Notes under the pieces: generated by a model
Databases searched by the model: none
What the model was told of the DNA's origin: nothing
What the model saw: the letters and a program-made list of their open reading frames with translations, nothing else
Program-made: the position numbers and the translations under genes
Shown here: positions 6,975-14,243 of the stretch, piece by piece
How the letters are laid out: each line of letters begins with the position of its first letter
Position numbering within the stretch: the first letter of the stretch is position 1
Origin: Coriobacteriia bacterium
Lineage (GTDB): Bacteria > Actinomycetota > Coriobacteriia > Coriobacteriales > Atopobiaceae
Assembly: GCA_030530145.1 (NCBI GenBank)
Contig: JAUMVN010000025.1
Location: 1-33,103, forward strand
Reading direction: 5' to 3'
Length of the DNA stretch: 33,103 nucleotides

Positions 6975-7940
6975 CTACTCCGCGTGGCTCCAGGTCGTCT
7001 CGGGGGCGAGCTTGAAGGCGATCGTGTACTGGTTGATCAGCGGGTCGACGTGGCAGAAGAACACGCGCCCGTCGAGCGGCGCCGTGAGCATCTCCTTCAC
7101 GTGCGCGTCGCCGGTGTCGAGCACCTGTCCCAGGGTCTGCCCGGCGCGGACGCGCTCGCCGGGCTCCACGTCGCGCAGGAAGAAGCCGCCCGCGCGCTCG
7201 CAGCGGACGTCGACGAGCGACGCCTCCTCCAGGTGGCTGGAGCGGAACCCGCCGGGCAGCGCTGACTTGATGACGCCACGGTCGTCCAGGAAGCGCATGA
7301 CGCAGTCCTCGACCTCGGTCGCGTTGCGCGTGGAGAGGCTGCCCATGTCGCGCACGAAGACCGAGAAGGCGTGCGTGTCCCAGACCTGCCAGTTGTAGTT
7401 GAGCGTGGTCGTGTCGAAGCTCGAGGGCTTCTTCGCGACGACGTAGGGGAAGCCGAAGGCGTCGGCGAGCGCGAGGGACTCCTCGGAGATCAGGCCGGCG
7501 TCCGTCACGCGCACGTGGGGCTGGAAGTCGCCCGGCAGGTAGAAGCTGCAGAGCTGGATGCCGTAGGCGTAGCCCTGGACGGCCCGGAAGAGGCCGTCGG
7601 CTATGCGCTGGGTCGTCTCCCCGAGGTCGTAGCCGGGGAACATGCGGTTGATGTCGGTGTTGTCCACGGGCCAGAAGCGCTCGGAGATGTTCATCGAGAA
7701 GGCGTTGACGGACGGCACCACGAGGACGCGCTTGGCAGGGTCCATGGCGCCCTTCTCCTCGAGGATCGAGAGGCGCCGGACGAGGTCAGCGCAGACGAAG
7801 GTCTGCTCGACCTCGTTGCCGCGCATCGAGCCGACGATGGCCACGCACTTCTCGGCGTCCGGGCTGCCGAACTCGTAGCCCCAGATGGTGAGGGGCTCGC
7901 GGTACGGGGTGTCGAGGGTATAGAGGTTCGTTTTTCTCAT
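6975..7940 (-). CDS. Succinylglutamate desuccinylase/aspartoacylase-like protein with degenerate zinc site
   Basis: A 321-residue member of the AstE/AspA branch of the M14 carboxypeptidase fold, with TDINRMFPG (about residues 95-103) matching the family's DLNRxFPG. The metal-binding motifs are altered. Where the neighbour has GIHGDE, this protein has SMRGNE (Arg40 in place of the zinc His). Where the neighbour has IDIHAS, it has IQLCSF (Gln129, Cys131 in place of Asp and His). The VVETG segment with the catalytic Glu aligns to SVFVRD. The C-terminal beta-rich domain with an RVRAGQTLGQVLDTGD barrel-sandwich-like loop is kept. Its ATG overlaps the TAA of the upstream gene by one base (TAATG), so the two proteins are translationally coupled and may form a complex. 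A non-catalytic partner or binding subunit is my inference. Confidence 0.82.
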   Translation of the reverse strand: MRKTNLYTLDTPYREPLTIWGYEFGSPDAEKCVAIVGSMRGNEVEQTFVCADLVRRLSILEEKGAMDPAKRVLVVPSVNAFSMNISERFWPVDNTDINRMFPGYDLGETTQRIADGLFRAVQGYAYGIQLCSFYLPGDFQPHVRVTDAGLISEESLALADAFGFPYVVAKKPSSFDTTTLNYNWQVWDTHAFSVFVRDMGSLSTRNATEVEDCVMRFLDDRGVIKSALPGGFRSSHLEEASLVDVRCERAGGFFLRDVEPGERVRAGQTLGQVLDTGDAHVKEMLTAPLDGRVFFCHVDPLINQYTIAFKLAPETTWSHAE

Positions 7941-8902
7941 TATTCGGCGTCCTTAAGGATTCGGCCCAGAAGCGAGCCCGGGTAGACGACGGGGTATTCG
8001 CGCAGCGTGAAGAGAAGCCCGGAGACCGGCGCCGTCACGCGCTCGGCCACCTGGCCGGTGAGCGTGTTCGCCACGATGCCGATGAGCTGGCTCTTCTCGA
8101 CCCTCGAGCCGTGCGGCGCCTTGGGCAGGAAGATGCCGCCCTCGGCCGCGTTGAGGTAGCTGACCTCGCCGTCGTTGGAGACGATGGGCGGCTCGGCGGC
8201 CTCGAAGGCCCCGCCCCAGGCCCCCAGATGCGCCGCCAGGCGCAGGATGCCCTGGGTCAGGCTCTCGCCATAGCCCTCGGTGATGCGCATGCCCACGCCC
8301 GTCTCGACCACGAGGGCGCGGGTACCGGTCGTGTTGAGCGCGTAGGCGAGGGTGGACTGCAGGACCGTGGCGGAGGCGTGCACCCAGACGAAGTCGACGT
8401 TGAGCAGCGGCGCCAGGGGTAGGAGCTCCTCGGCGGAGATCTCGTTGATGCGCACCTGCGGCATCTCGCGCAGGAAGATGTTCGAGGCATGGATGTCGAT
8501 GGCGACGTCGGCGCCCGAGATGTCGCCGATGACGGCCGCCGCGAGCGTCTCGGTGAGGTCGCCGGCGGCCTTTCCCGGGAACGTGCGGTTGAGGTCGACG
8601 TCGAACATGGGGACGCTGCGCTCGATGGAGTTGATGCCGAGCGGGTTGATGGCGGGGTAGATGTCCACCGTGCCATAGAGCGCGTCGAGGTTCTCCTCGA
8701 GCAGCTGCGCCAGGCGGAACGCCACGTACTGGCCCTCGAGCTCGTCGCCGTGTATGCCGGTGACGACGGCGATGCGCGGCCGGTGGCCGTCCGCGGCCGC
8801 CTCGCCGCCGAAAGGCGCCGGCGCGGTGCCGACGATGGTGTGCTTTTGTATGAGCAGGTGCTCGCCCACGGGGAGCTCTGCCGAGAAGACCGTTTGGATC
8901 AA
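7940..8902 (-). CDS. Succinylglutamate desuccinylase/aspartoacylase family protein (zinc site intact)
   Basis: A 320-residue zinc-dependent amidohydrolase-type protein of the AstE/AspA (M14-like) family. It keeps the ligands His51 and Glu54 in GIHGDELEGQ, the substrate-carboxylate motif DVDLNRTFPG (about 101-110), Asp136-x-His138 in DIHAS, and the VVETGVG segment holding the presumed general-base Glu. The family removes acyl groups from N-acyl amino acids; the actual substrate is unknown. The start is TTG with AAGGTGAGG upstream; there is no nearby ATG alternative. It is the first gene of a two-gene operon with its degenerate paralogue. No transporter or astABCD genes adjoin, so arginine succinyl-transfer catabolism is not supported. 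Confidence 0.88.
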   Translation of the reverse strand: MIQTVFSAELPVGEHLLIQKHTIVGTAPAPFGGEAAADGHRPRIAVVTGIHGDELEGQYVAFRLAQLLEENLDALYGTVDIYPAINPLGINSIERSVPMFDVDLNRTFPGKAAGDLTETLAAAVIGDISGADVAIDIHASNIFLREMPQVRINEISAEELLPLAPLLNVDFVWVHASATVLQSTLAYALNTTGTRALVVETGVGMRITEGYGESLTQGILRLAAHLGAWGGAFEAAEPPIVSNDGEVSYLNAAEGGIFLPKAPHGSRVEKSQLIGIVANTLTGQVAERVTAPVSGLLFTLREYPVVYPGSLLGRILKDAE

Positions 8903-9091
8903 GGCCGCCTCACCTTCCTGCGCTTCGTTCGATTTTCGGTGCTTTCCTTAGTATGGGGCGCCCATCGGGAGGCGGCGTCGGGCCACAGGTGTTGTTAACT
9001 TGACGCGAAACGCGCGGAAACATCCGCAACAAACGGCCGGTCGCCTCGCGGGGAAGGGCGCACCGGGCTTCTTGCCCCGAGGCTGCGTTGC

Positions 9092-9184
9092 GCCCGAGGT
9101 GGTGCCACCTCGGGCGAATTTGCTTCGAGGCGGTGCCAAATACCCTGCGATTCGGCTCGAGGTGGCGTTTCGGGCACCACCTCG
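9092..9184. repeat. Cluster of CGAGGTGG / CCACCTCG units in direct and inverted orientation
   Basis: GCCCGAGGTGG and its exact complement flank a 2-nt centre at 9092-9115. Further copies are at 9126-9137 (CGAGGCGGTGCC), 9158-9167 (CGAGGTGGCG) and, inverted, 9174-9184 (GCACCACCTCG). They lie in the 409-bp spacer between two minus-strand operons (8903-9311), which contains no convincing gene. A TTCTTGGCAAGAA palindrome follows at 9191-9203. Confidence 0.7.
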
Positions 9185-9229
9185 CGGACCTTCTTGGCAA
9201 GAAGCGCCCCAGGGGCGCCGCGCCGCAGG

Positions 9230-9277
9230 GAGAACCGCCTGCGCCGGTGTGGGGGGACACCGGCGCAGGCGGTTCTC
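9230..9277. repeat. Perfect 21-bp hairpin with six-G loop after the transglutaminase gene
   Basis: The arms 9230-9250 and 9257-9277 are perfect reverse complements (start GAGAACCGCCTGCGCC), with the loop GGGGGG. It lies 35 bp beyond the transglutaminase stop, where the ATP-grasp operon should end, but no T-run follows on the minus strand. It is a terminator by position and a REP-like or RNA-protecting element by structure. Confidence 0.8.
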
Positions 9278-9311
9278 GGGAGGGAAGACGGTCTATTTTG
9301 AAACCAGGGGG

Positions 9312-10124
9312 TTAGCCGCTGTAGGTGCCGAGCGCAGCCCACGCCGCGTCGTCGGTCACCTGGACGCGCACCGTCTGGGACTGCTGCGCCCCGCCGACGA
9401 AGACGCCGCGCTCGATCGGGCAGTCGGCGAAGTCGCGGCCGTGGCTCAGCGTGATGTAGCTGCAGTCCGCCTCGCGGCGGTTCGTCGGGTCGAGGCCGTG
9501 CCAGCGCGCGCCGTCGTGGACCTCCACCCAGGCGTGGGTCTCGCCCTCGCCCAGGAGAAAGCCGTTCACGTAACGCGCCGCCACGCCGGCTTGCCGGCAG
9601 CACGCGATGAGCACGTGCGCATAGTCTTGGCAGACGCCCTGCCCGAGCGCGAGCGCCTCCTCTGCGGTCGTGTCGACCCCGGTGGCGCCCTTCACGTACT
9701 CCATTCGCTCCGCGACGGCCTCGGCCAGGCGATGCGCCTTCTCGAGGACCGACGCGTTGCAGCTCACGCGCAGCACGTCGGCGACGAATCCCTTGACCCC
9801 GGCGCCCGCCTGCGTGAGGTCGCTCTCGCGAAGATACATCGGGTGCAGGGGGACGGCGCGCGCCTGCGCGGTGTCCACCATGACCATGCCGGACGATACG
9901 AACGAGAAGCTGTCGTGCGGGGCCTCGAGGCGCCCTACCTGCAGCTTATTGCCGAAACCGTCGACCTGCTCGCTGAGCGTGACGGGCGGCTCGACGATGA
10001 TCTGGGCGTCCATGACGGTCTGCGAGCCGGTGTTGGGCGGCATGCAGCGCAGCACGAACTGGTGCTCCTTGACGGGCTCGCTGAAGTCGAGCCTCGTCTC
10101 GAAGAAGTAGTTGAGGATCTTCAT
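9312..10124 (-). CDS. Transglutaminase-like cysteine peptidase family protein
   Basis: A 270-residue protein with the bacterial transglutaminase N-terminal beta domain (about 1-100) and the catalytic core at about 120-215. The triad is visible as Cys165 in GQGVCQDYAH, His197 in ETHAWVEV and Asp212 in GLDPTN. It is the third gene of the conserved set ATP-grasp / alpha-E / transglutaminase; such sets have been predicted to make and cut peptide tags or peptide-like amide bonds. It would act as a peptidase or amidase within that system. ATG at 10124 follows the alpha-E stop by 9 bp, so co-transcription is near certain. Confidence 0.9.
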   Translation of the reverse strand: MKILNYFFETRLDFSEPVKEHQFVLRCMPPNTGSQTVMDAQIIVEPPVTLSEQVDGFGNKLQVGRLEAPHDSFSFVSSGMVMVDTAQARAVPLHPMYLRESDLTQAGAGVKGFVADVLRVSCNASVLEKAHRLAEAVAERMEYVKGATGVDTTAEEALALGQGVCQDYAHVLIACCRQAGVAARYVNGFLLGEGETHAWVEVHDGARWHGLDPTNRREADCSYITLSHGRDFADCPIERGVFVGGAQQSQTVRVQVTDDAAWAALGTYSG

Positions 10125-10133
10125 GGGCCGCCC

Positions 10134-10862
10134 CTAGAAGACGCGCGCCGCGTGGACGAGGATGAGGCCGAGCTGGTCGTAGGTGACCTCGGCCGGGAAC
10201 GTCGGCGCGTAGGCGAGCTCGACGAGGGCCTTCAGGTCCTCCTGGCTGTAGGGGGTGCCGGTGCGGTTGACGCGCGCCGAGAGGCGGTGCACCTCTTGCC
10301 GCACGCGCCCGAGCTTGTAGGAGAGGCGGGCGTAGAGGTCGATGCGCTCGACGGAGATGCCGCACTTGATGAGGTTCCTCGCGGCGTCGGACTCGACGAA
10401 GTCGTCCACGCAGCCCTTGAAGGCCATGATGTTGTCCTGGACGACCTGCAGGTCGAGCAGGGGGGCGTCGCTCATCTTGGCCGCCTGGAGGGCGTCGACC
10501 GCCATCTGCACGTAGGAGAGCGACTCCGTGCCCAGCACGTCGCGCAGGCGCACGGCGTTGTCGTAGGCGGCGTCGAGCGAGTGCGCGATGGAGGCGGGGC
10601 AGTCCGCGTCGAAGAGGCACGCCTGGAAGAACTCGCGCGGGGTCTCCGCGTCGTCGTCGAAGCCGAGCTCTGCGAGCTGGCCCTTCCACTCGTCGCCGGT
10701 GGCGTCGAGCGCCTGGTCGTAGGCGGCGAGAATGAACTTCTGCGTGGTGTAGGCGCGCTCGACGTAGCGGCCGAGCCACAACAGGTGGTCGGCCTTCTCG
10801 AGCGAGAGCGTGGCCGTGGTGAGCGCCGGTGCGCCGGCGCGGGCGTTTACGAAAGCACCCAT
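10134..10862 (-). CDS. Alpha-E domain-containing protein (DUF403)
   Basis: A 242-residue, largely alpha-helical protein of the alpha-E family. The diagnostic N-terminal segment ADHLLWLGRYVERAYTTQKF (about 24-43) and the internal VVQDNIMAFKGCVDD and SVERIDLYARLSYKLGR stretches fit the family. The alpha-E domain is always found with the circularly permuted ATP-grasp protein and a transglutaminase, and is thought to support amide ligation; no biochemical function is established. ATG at 10862 overlaps the end of the ATP-grasp gene by 16 bp, indicating translational coupling. The length is somewhat shorter than the common form of about 310 residues. Confidence 0.87.
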   Translation of the reverse strand: MGAFVNARAGAPALTTATLSLEKADHLLWLGRYVERAYTTQKFILAAYDQALDATGDEWKGQLAELGFDDDAETPREFFQACLFDADCPASIAHSLDAAYDNAVRLRDVLGTESLSYVQMAVDALQAAKMSDAPLLDLQVVQDNIMAFKGCVDDFVESDAARNLIKCGISVERIDLYARLSYKLGRVRQEVHRLSARVNRTGTPYSQEDLKALVELAYAPTFPAEVTYDQLGLILVHAARVF

Positions 10863-12175
10863 GTGTCTTTGAAGCCCCCTCCCTGGGACGAGTTGACGAT
10901 GGCGGAGCCCTCTTCGCGCGAGTAGCGCGTGAGGCCGCTCGGCCAGACCTCGGTCTTCGCGCCCGAGAGCACGAAGGCGCGCAGGTCGGCCTTGCGCGGG
11001 ACGATCTGCCCGTCGATGTAGGTGGGCAGGCAGAGGAAGTCGACGACCTCCTGCGCGATGAAGCGCCTGGGCTCGCGGCGGATCAGGGCCTTCAGGTCCT
11101 CGAGCTTCTCCTCCGTGAGGCTGCTGCCGAAGACGACGCCGTAGCCGCCGGCCTCGGCGACGTCCTTGATCACGAGCTTCTCGGCGTTCTCCTGGACATA
11201 GGCCATGTCGTCCGGGTAGAAGGGCAGGTAGGTCGGGGCGTTCTTGAGGATGGGCTTCTCGCCCAGGTAGTACTCGACCATCTTCGGGACGAAGTAGTAG
11301 ATGCCCTTGTCGTCGGCCGCGCCGTTGCCCGGGGTGTTGACCACGGCGACGTTGCCGGCGCGGTAGGCGCTCATGAGGTTGGGCACGCCGATGAGGGAGT
11401 CCGCGCGGAAGCACAGCGGGTCGAGGAACTCGTCGGAGAGCCGGCGGTAGACGGCGCCCACGAGCTGGTTGCCCATGCCGCCGCGGTAGTAGAGGCGCTC
11501 GTTCTCGACGAACAGCTCCTGGGGCTCGGCGAGGACGGCGCCGGCCTTCTCGGCAAGGTAGGTGTGCTCGAAGTAGGCGGCGTTGTAGCGGCCCGGGGTG
11601 AGGATGACGTTGAGGCCGCCCGTGTTCACGTTGTCCATCACGCGGCGCAGGCGGTCGCCGTAGTCGCGGTTGTCGACGAGCGAGGCGTCGCGGAACGTCT
11701 CGGCGTCGCAGCGGCGGCAGAGCTGGCGCGCGACGAGCGGGTAAGAGGCGCCCGACGGGATGCGCAGGTTGTCCTCGAGGACGAACCACTCGTCGTTCTC
11801 GCCCTCCACGAGGTCGATGCCCGAGATGTGGCTGTAGATGCCGCCCGGCGGGGTGATGCCCTCGCACTGCGGCAGGTAGCCCGAGCTCGCGAAGGCGAAG
11901 TCCTCGGGGACGACGCCGTCTCGGATGATCTGCTTTTCGCCGTAGACGTCGGCGAGGTAGGCGTTCAAGGCGTCCACGCGCTGCGCGAGGCCGCGCTCGA
12001 GGTCCGCCCAGACGTCCGCCTTGATCACGCGCGGGATGGCGTCGAAGGGGAAGAGCCGTTCGTTGAACTGGCCGTTCTTGTAGAGGCCGAACTTCACCCC
12101 GTAGCGTGCGAGCTGCTGGTTGATCTTCGGCGTGTGCTCGAGAAGGCTCTCGTACACAGGTGCTTCTGAGGGCAT
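10847..12175 (-). CDS. Circularly permuted ATP-grasp protein (DUF404/DUF407 type)
   Basis: A 442-residue member of the circularly permuted ATP-grasp family that is coupled to alpha-E domains. Recognisable segments are the N-terminal RYGVKFGLYKNGQFNERLFPFDAIPR, DLVEGENDEWFVLEDNLRIPSGASY (ATP-grasp metal and nucleotide region), NTPGNGAADDKGIYYFVPKMVEYYLGE and the C-terminal VPRKADLRAFVLSG with TRYSREEGSAIVNSSQGGG. Family members are predicted amide-bond ligases. The reading frame is open to 12418, but MPSEAPVYESLLEHTPKI at 12175 is the expected start: it has GAGAGGGG upstream, and the extension further upstream is low-complexity Arg/Ser/Thr. It is first in the three-gene operon. The spacer 12176-12299 shows no gene. 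Confidence 0.9.
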   Translation of the reverse strand: MPSEAPVYESLLEHTPKINQQLARYGVKFGLYKNGQFNERLFPFDAIPRVIKADVWADLERGLAQRVDALNAYLADVYGEKQIIRDGVVPEDFAFASSGYLPQCEGITPPGGIYSHISGIDLVEGENDEWFVLEDNLRIPSGASYPLVARQLCRRCDAETFRDASLVDNRDYGDRLRRVMDNVNTGGLNVILTPGRYNAAYFEHTYLAEKAGAVLAEPQELFVENERLYYRGGMGNQLVGAVYRRLSDEFLDPLCFRADSLIGVPNLMSAYRAGNVAVVNTPGNGAADDKGIYYFVPKMVEYYLGEKPILKNAPTYLPFYPDDMAYVQENAEKLVIKDVAEAGGYGVVFGSSLTEEKLEDLKALIRREPRRFIAQEVVDFLCLPTYIDGQIVPRKADLRAFVLSGAKTEVWPSGLTRYSREEGSAIVNSSQGGGFKDTWVLS

Positions 12176-12299
12176 AGGCCGCCCCTCTCCATGGGTCGTG
12201 CCGACGGTATGCGACTCATGTTGCGCGCCACGTGTTTCGGAGAGTCCCCTCTTCCGTTTCGCAGGCGTGAACGCTTGGCTCCGCAATGTAACGGCGGCG

Positions 12300-12908
12300 T
12301 TAGGCCAGCGGCCCCTTCCGGAGCAGCGCCTTCGCCTCGCGATCGCGGGGGAACGCCGCGCGCAGCAGCTCGTGGAACCGCGCGTCGTGGCTCGGCTCGG
12401 CGAGGTGGGTGAGCTCATGGGCGACTACGTAGTCCAGACATGCGGGCGGGTAGGCGGCCAGGCGCACGTTGATGCGGATGCGGCCGGTGGCCGGCGTGCA
12501 GGAGCCCCAGCGGGTCTTCATGTCGCGCAGCTGCCAGCCGGCGGCGTGAAGCCCCGTAGCGGCCTCCATGCGGGCGACGGCGCCGGGCAGCGCCCGCTCG
12601 AGCTCGGTGCGCCAGATCTCGGCGGCCTCGGCGCCGGCGGGAAGCTCGGCAGGCTTGCCCCAGAGGGCGAAGGCCCCCTCGGCCCCCTCGGCGCCGTTTC
12701 TTTGCGCCGTCCTCATGACGGCGCGCTCCAGCCACTCGGCGTGCTCGGCGAGAAATGCCGCCGCGGCCTCGCGCCCAACCGACCACGGCACGCTCATCCG
12801 CGCCGTGCCGTCCGGCCGTACGCGCAGGTTGATGCGTCGCACGGCCTTGCGCTCGACCTCCACGTCGATGCCGCGCGCCTGCAATCCATATGTATGTCGT
12901 TTCGCCAT
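12300..12908 (-). CDS. YgjP-like metallopeptidase (DUF45, M48-type)
   Basis: A 202-residue protein with the YgjP signature KTRWGSCTPATGRIRINVRLAAYP (about 131-154), then the zinc motif HELTH (His164, Glu165, His168) and a third likely ligand His174 in EPSHDARFHELL. These proteins are predicted zinc-dependent gluzincin-type peptidases of unknown substrate. I chose ATG at 12908 because the upstream extension to 12956 would run into the promoter space of the divergent gene; a good ribosome-binding site is not seen. It lies 124 bp before the ATP-grasp gene on the same strand and may be transcribed into it. Confidence 0.88.
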   Translation of the reverse strand: MAKRHTYGLQARGIDVEVERKAVRRINLRVRPDGTARMSVPWSVGREAAAAFLAEHAEWLERAVMRTAQRNGAEGAEGAFALWGKPAELPAGAEAAEIWRTELERALPGAVARMEAATGLHAAGWQLRDMKTRWGSCTPATGRIRINVRLAAYPPACLDYVVAHELTHLAEPSHDARFHELLRAAFPRDREAKALLRKGPLA

Positions 12909-12976
12909 GGGGCAATCATAGGGTTCCGTTCCAGTAGACTGGGCTGCGGCAAACAACCCACAGAAAGGAACCCGAG

Positions 12977-13495
12977 ATGTCCCACCCCGTGCAGCACGGC
13001 GCCGTCGAGGCTGTCGAGACCGAGCGCCCCGCCGTCTACGCCAAGCGCGACCAGCTCCTGGCCGAGCTCTGCGGCCTCGGCTCCACCATGACGGGCGCTA
13101 TGGCCGCCGTCCCCGGCTTCGTCCCCTGCGGCCACGCCTTTGGCGTTGTCATCGAGGGCCTCTACGCGAGCGTGGCCTGCGGCTCCGAGGCCGAGCTCGA
13201 CGAGCTCATCGCCGCCGTCCACGACCGCAGCGAGCACGTGAGCGCCCACCGGGGCGTCAAGGCCGGCTCCGTCTCCGCCCCCGACGCGTCCGCTCCGGAG
13301 GCCGCCCTTCTTCTCGCGGCCCTCCGCGGCATGGCCGCCGACGCTTACTGCGCTATGACCCTCGGGCGCATGGACGACGACTCCGATGTGCTTCTTGCCA
13401 ACGCCCTGGCGGCCCTCGGCGCCGGCGAGGTCTCACACGAGCTGCTTGCGCGCGCCGGCTCCGCTGCCGCCAAGCTCCGCGGGCTCGCCCGCTAG
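12977..13495 (+). CDS. Hypothetical protein, 172 residues, unrecognised
   Basis: I do not recognise this family. The frame has a good ribosome-binding site (AAAGGA about 8 nt before ATG), strong third-position GC bias like its neighbours, and no conflicting frame. The protein is Ala-rich, begins MSHPVQHGAVEAVETERPAVYAKR, and looks helical and soluble with no signal peptide or membrane segment. It has three Cys residues in the first half (CGLG, PCGHAFG, ACGSE) and one near 127. A Ser/Pro/Ala linker at about 105-112 divides it into two helical parts. It is divergent from the YgjP-type gene with 68 bp between them. Confidence 0.75.
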   Translation: MSHPVQHGAVEAVETERPAVYAKRDQLLAELCGLGSTMTGAMAAVPGFVPCGHAFGVVIEGLYASVACGSEAELDELIAAVHDRSEHVSAHRGVKAGSVSAPDASAPEAALLLAALRGMAADAYCAMTLGRMDDDSDVLLANALAALGAGEVSHELLARAGSAAAKLRGLAR

Positions 13496-13637
13496 GGGAG
13501 AAGCGCCTGGTCGCCGCTTTCCTGCGGCGCCGCCCGGGGCGTATCGGCTGCTTCTATTCCGTGCGTCGGGGCGCCTCAGCTGCACTCCGGCGCCCGCCGC
13601 GAGGTGAGTCCCGCGGGGCCGATGCCCGCGAAAAGAG

Positions 13638-13673
13638 AGGCCCGGCCCCGCGGAGAGGCGCGGGGCCGGGCTT
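13638..13673 (-). terminator. Intrinsic terminator of the permease-patB-ridA operon
   Basis: GCCCGGCCCCGC and its complement form a 12-bp stem (13640-13651 with 13660-13671) with an 8-nt loop. On the minus strand it is followed by CTCTCTTTT, so it should stop transcription coming from ridA. The rest of 13496-13806 is GC-rich with short palindromes and no convincing gene. Confidence 0.75.
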
Positions 13674-13806
13674 GCCGTCCCTGGTCGCACAGGGCGGGCA
13701 TGGGAGCCTTCTTCCGGGCGGTCGAGTCGCCTGCGCGACGGCGCCTCGCCGGCATGGCAAGCAGCGGGACGCCGTCGCGCGCAGGAAGAAGCGGGGAGTG
13801 GTTAGG

Positions 13807-14175
13807 TTAGGCGGTCGCGATGGCCTCGATTTCGCACAGGACGCCCTTGGGCAGGGTCCTCACGGCCACGCAGCTGCGCGCGGGCTTGGAGACGAAGAAC
13901 TTGGCGTAGACCTCGTTGAAGGCCGCGAAGTCGTTCATGTCGGCGAGGAAGCAGGTGGTCTTGTAGACGTTCTCCATCCCGGTGCCGGCGGCCTCGAGGA
14001 TGGCCGCGACGTTCTTGCAGCTCTGCTCGGCCTGGGCGGCGATGCCCTCGGGGACGCTGCCGTCGGCGGGGTTGACGGGGATCTGGCCCGAGGTCACGAC
14101 GGCGCCGTTGACCTTGAAGGCCTGGGAGTAGGGGCCGATGGCGCCGGGGGCGCTGGTGGTGTCGATGACTTCCAT
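13807..14175 (-). CDS. ridA: RidA-family enamine/imine deaminase
   Basis: A 122-residue protein matching RidA (YjgF/YER057c/UK114). Signatures are the N-terminal APGAIGPYSQAFKVNGAVVTSGQIPV, PARSCVAVRTLPKG and the terminal EIEAIA. Arg100 and Glu115 correspond to the residues needed for 2-aminoacrylate deamination in E. coli RidA. It hydrolyses enamine/imine intermediates released by PLP lyases to the keto acid and ammonia. It lies 68 bp downstream of the C-S lyase on the same strand, which would generate 2-aminoacrylate, so substrate and scavenger are co-expressed. ATG has AAAGGA 7 nt upstream; the strong terminator at 13638-13673 follows. Confidence 0.95.
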   Translation of the reverse strand: MEVIDTTSAPGAIGPYSQAFKVNGAVVTSGQIPVNPADGSVPEGIAAQAEQSCKNVAAILEAAGTGMENVYKTTCFLADMNDFAAFNEVYAKFFVSKPARSCVAVRTLPKGVLCEIEAIATA

Positions 14176-14243
14176 GGGTGTCCTTTCGTTTAACGGGCCG
14201 CGGCAACTCGAGGCGCCGCGGCCGCAGGGGTGCTTGCCGGGGC

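Noticed and set aside
6975..7940. Calling the degenerate AspA/AstE-like gene a pseudogene
   Set aside because: The frame is full length, coupled to its neighbour, with normal codon use and conserved non-catalytic motifs; only the metal-site residues differ.
8910..9260. Minus-strand 116-codon ORF in the repeat-rich spacer
   Set aside because: Composed mostly of repeat units, overlaps the upstream region of the AspA/AstE-like gene, and lacks a ribosome-binding site and family sequence.
10134..11867. Single 577-residue fusion of ATP-grasp and alpha-E regions
   Set aside because: The first half of that frame is an Arg/Pro/Gly-rich shadow of the ATP-grasp gene; the alpha-E protein begins at the ATG at 10862.
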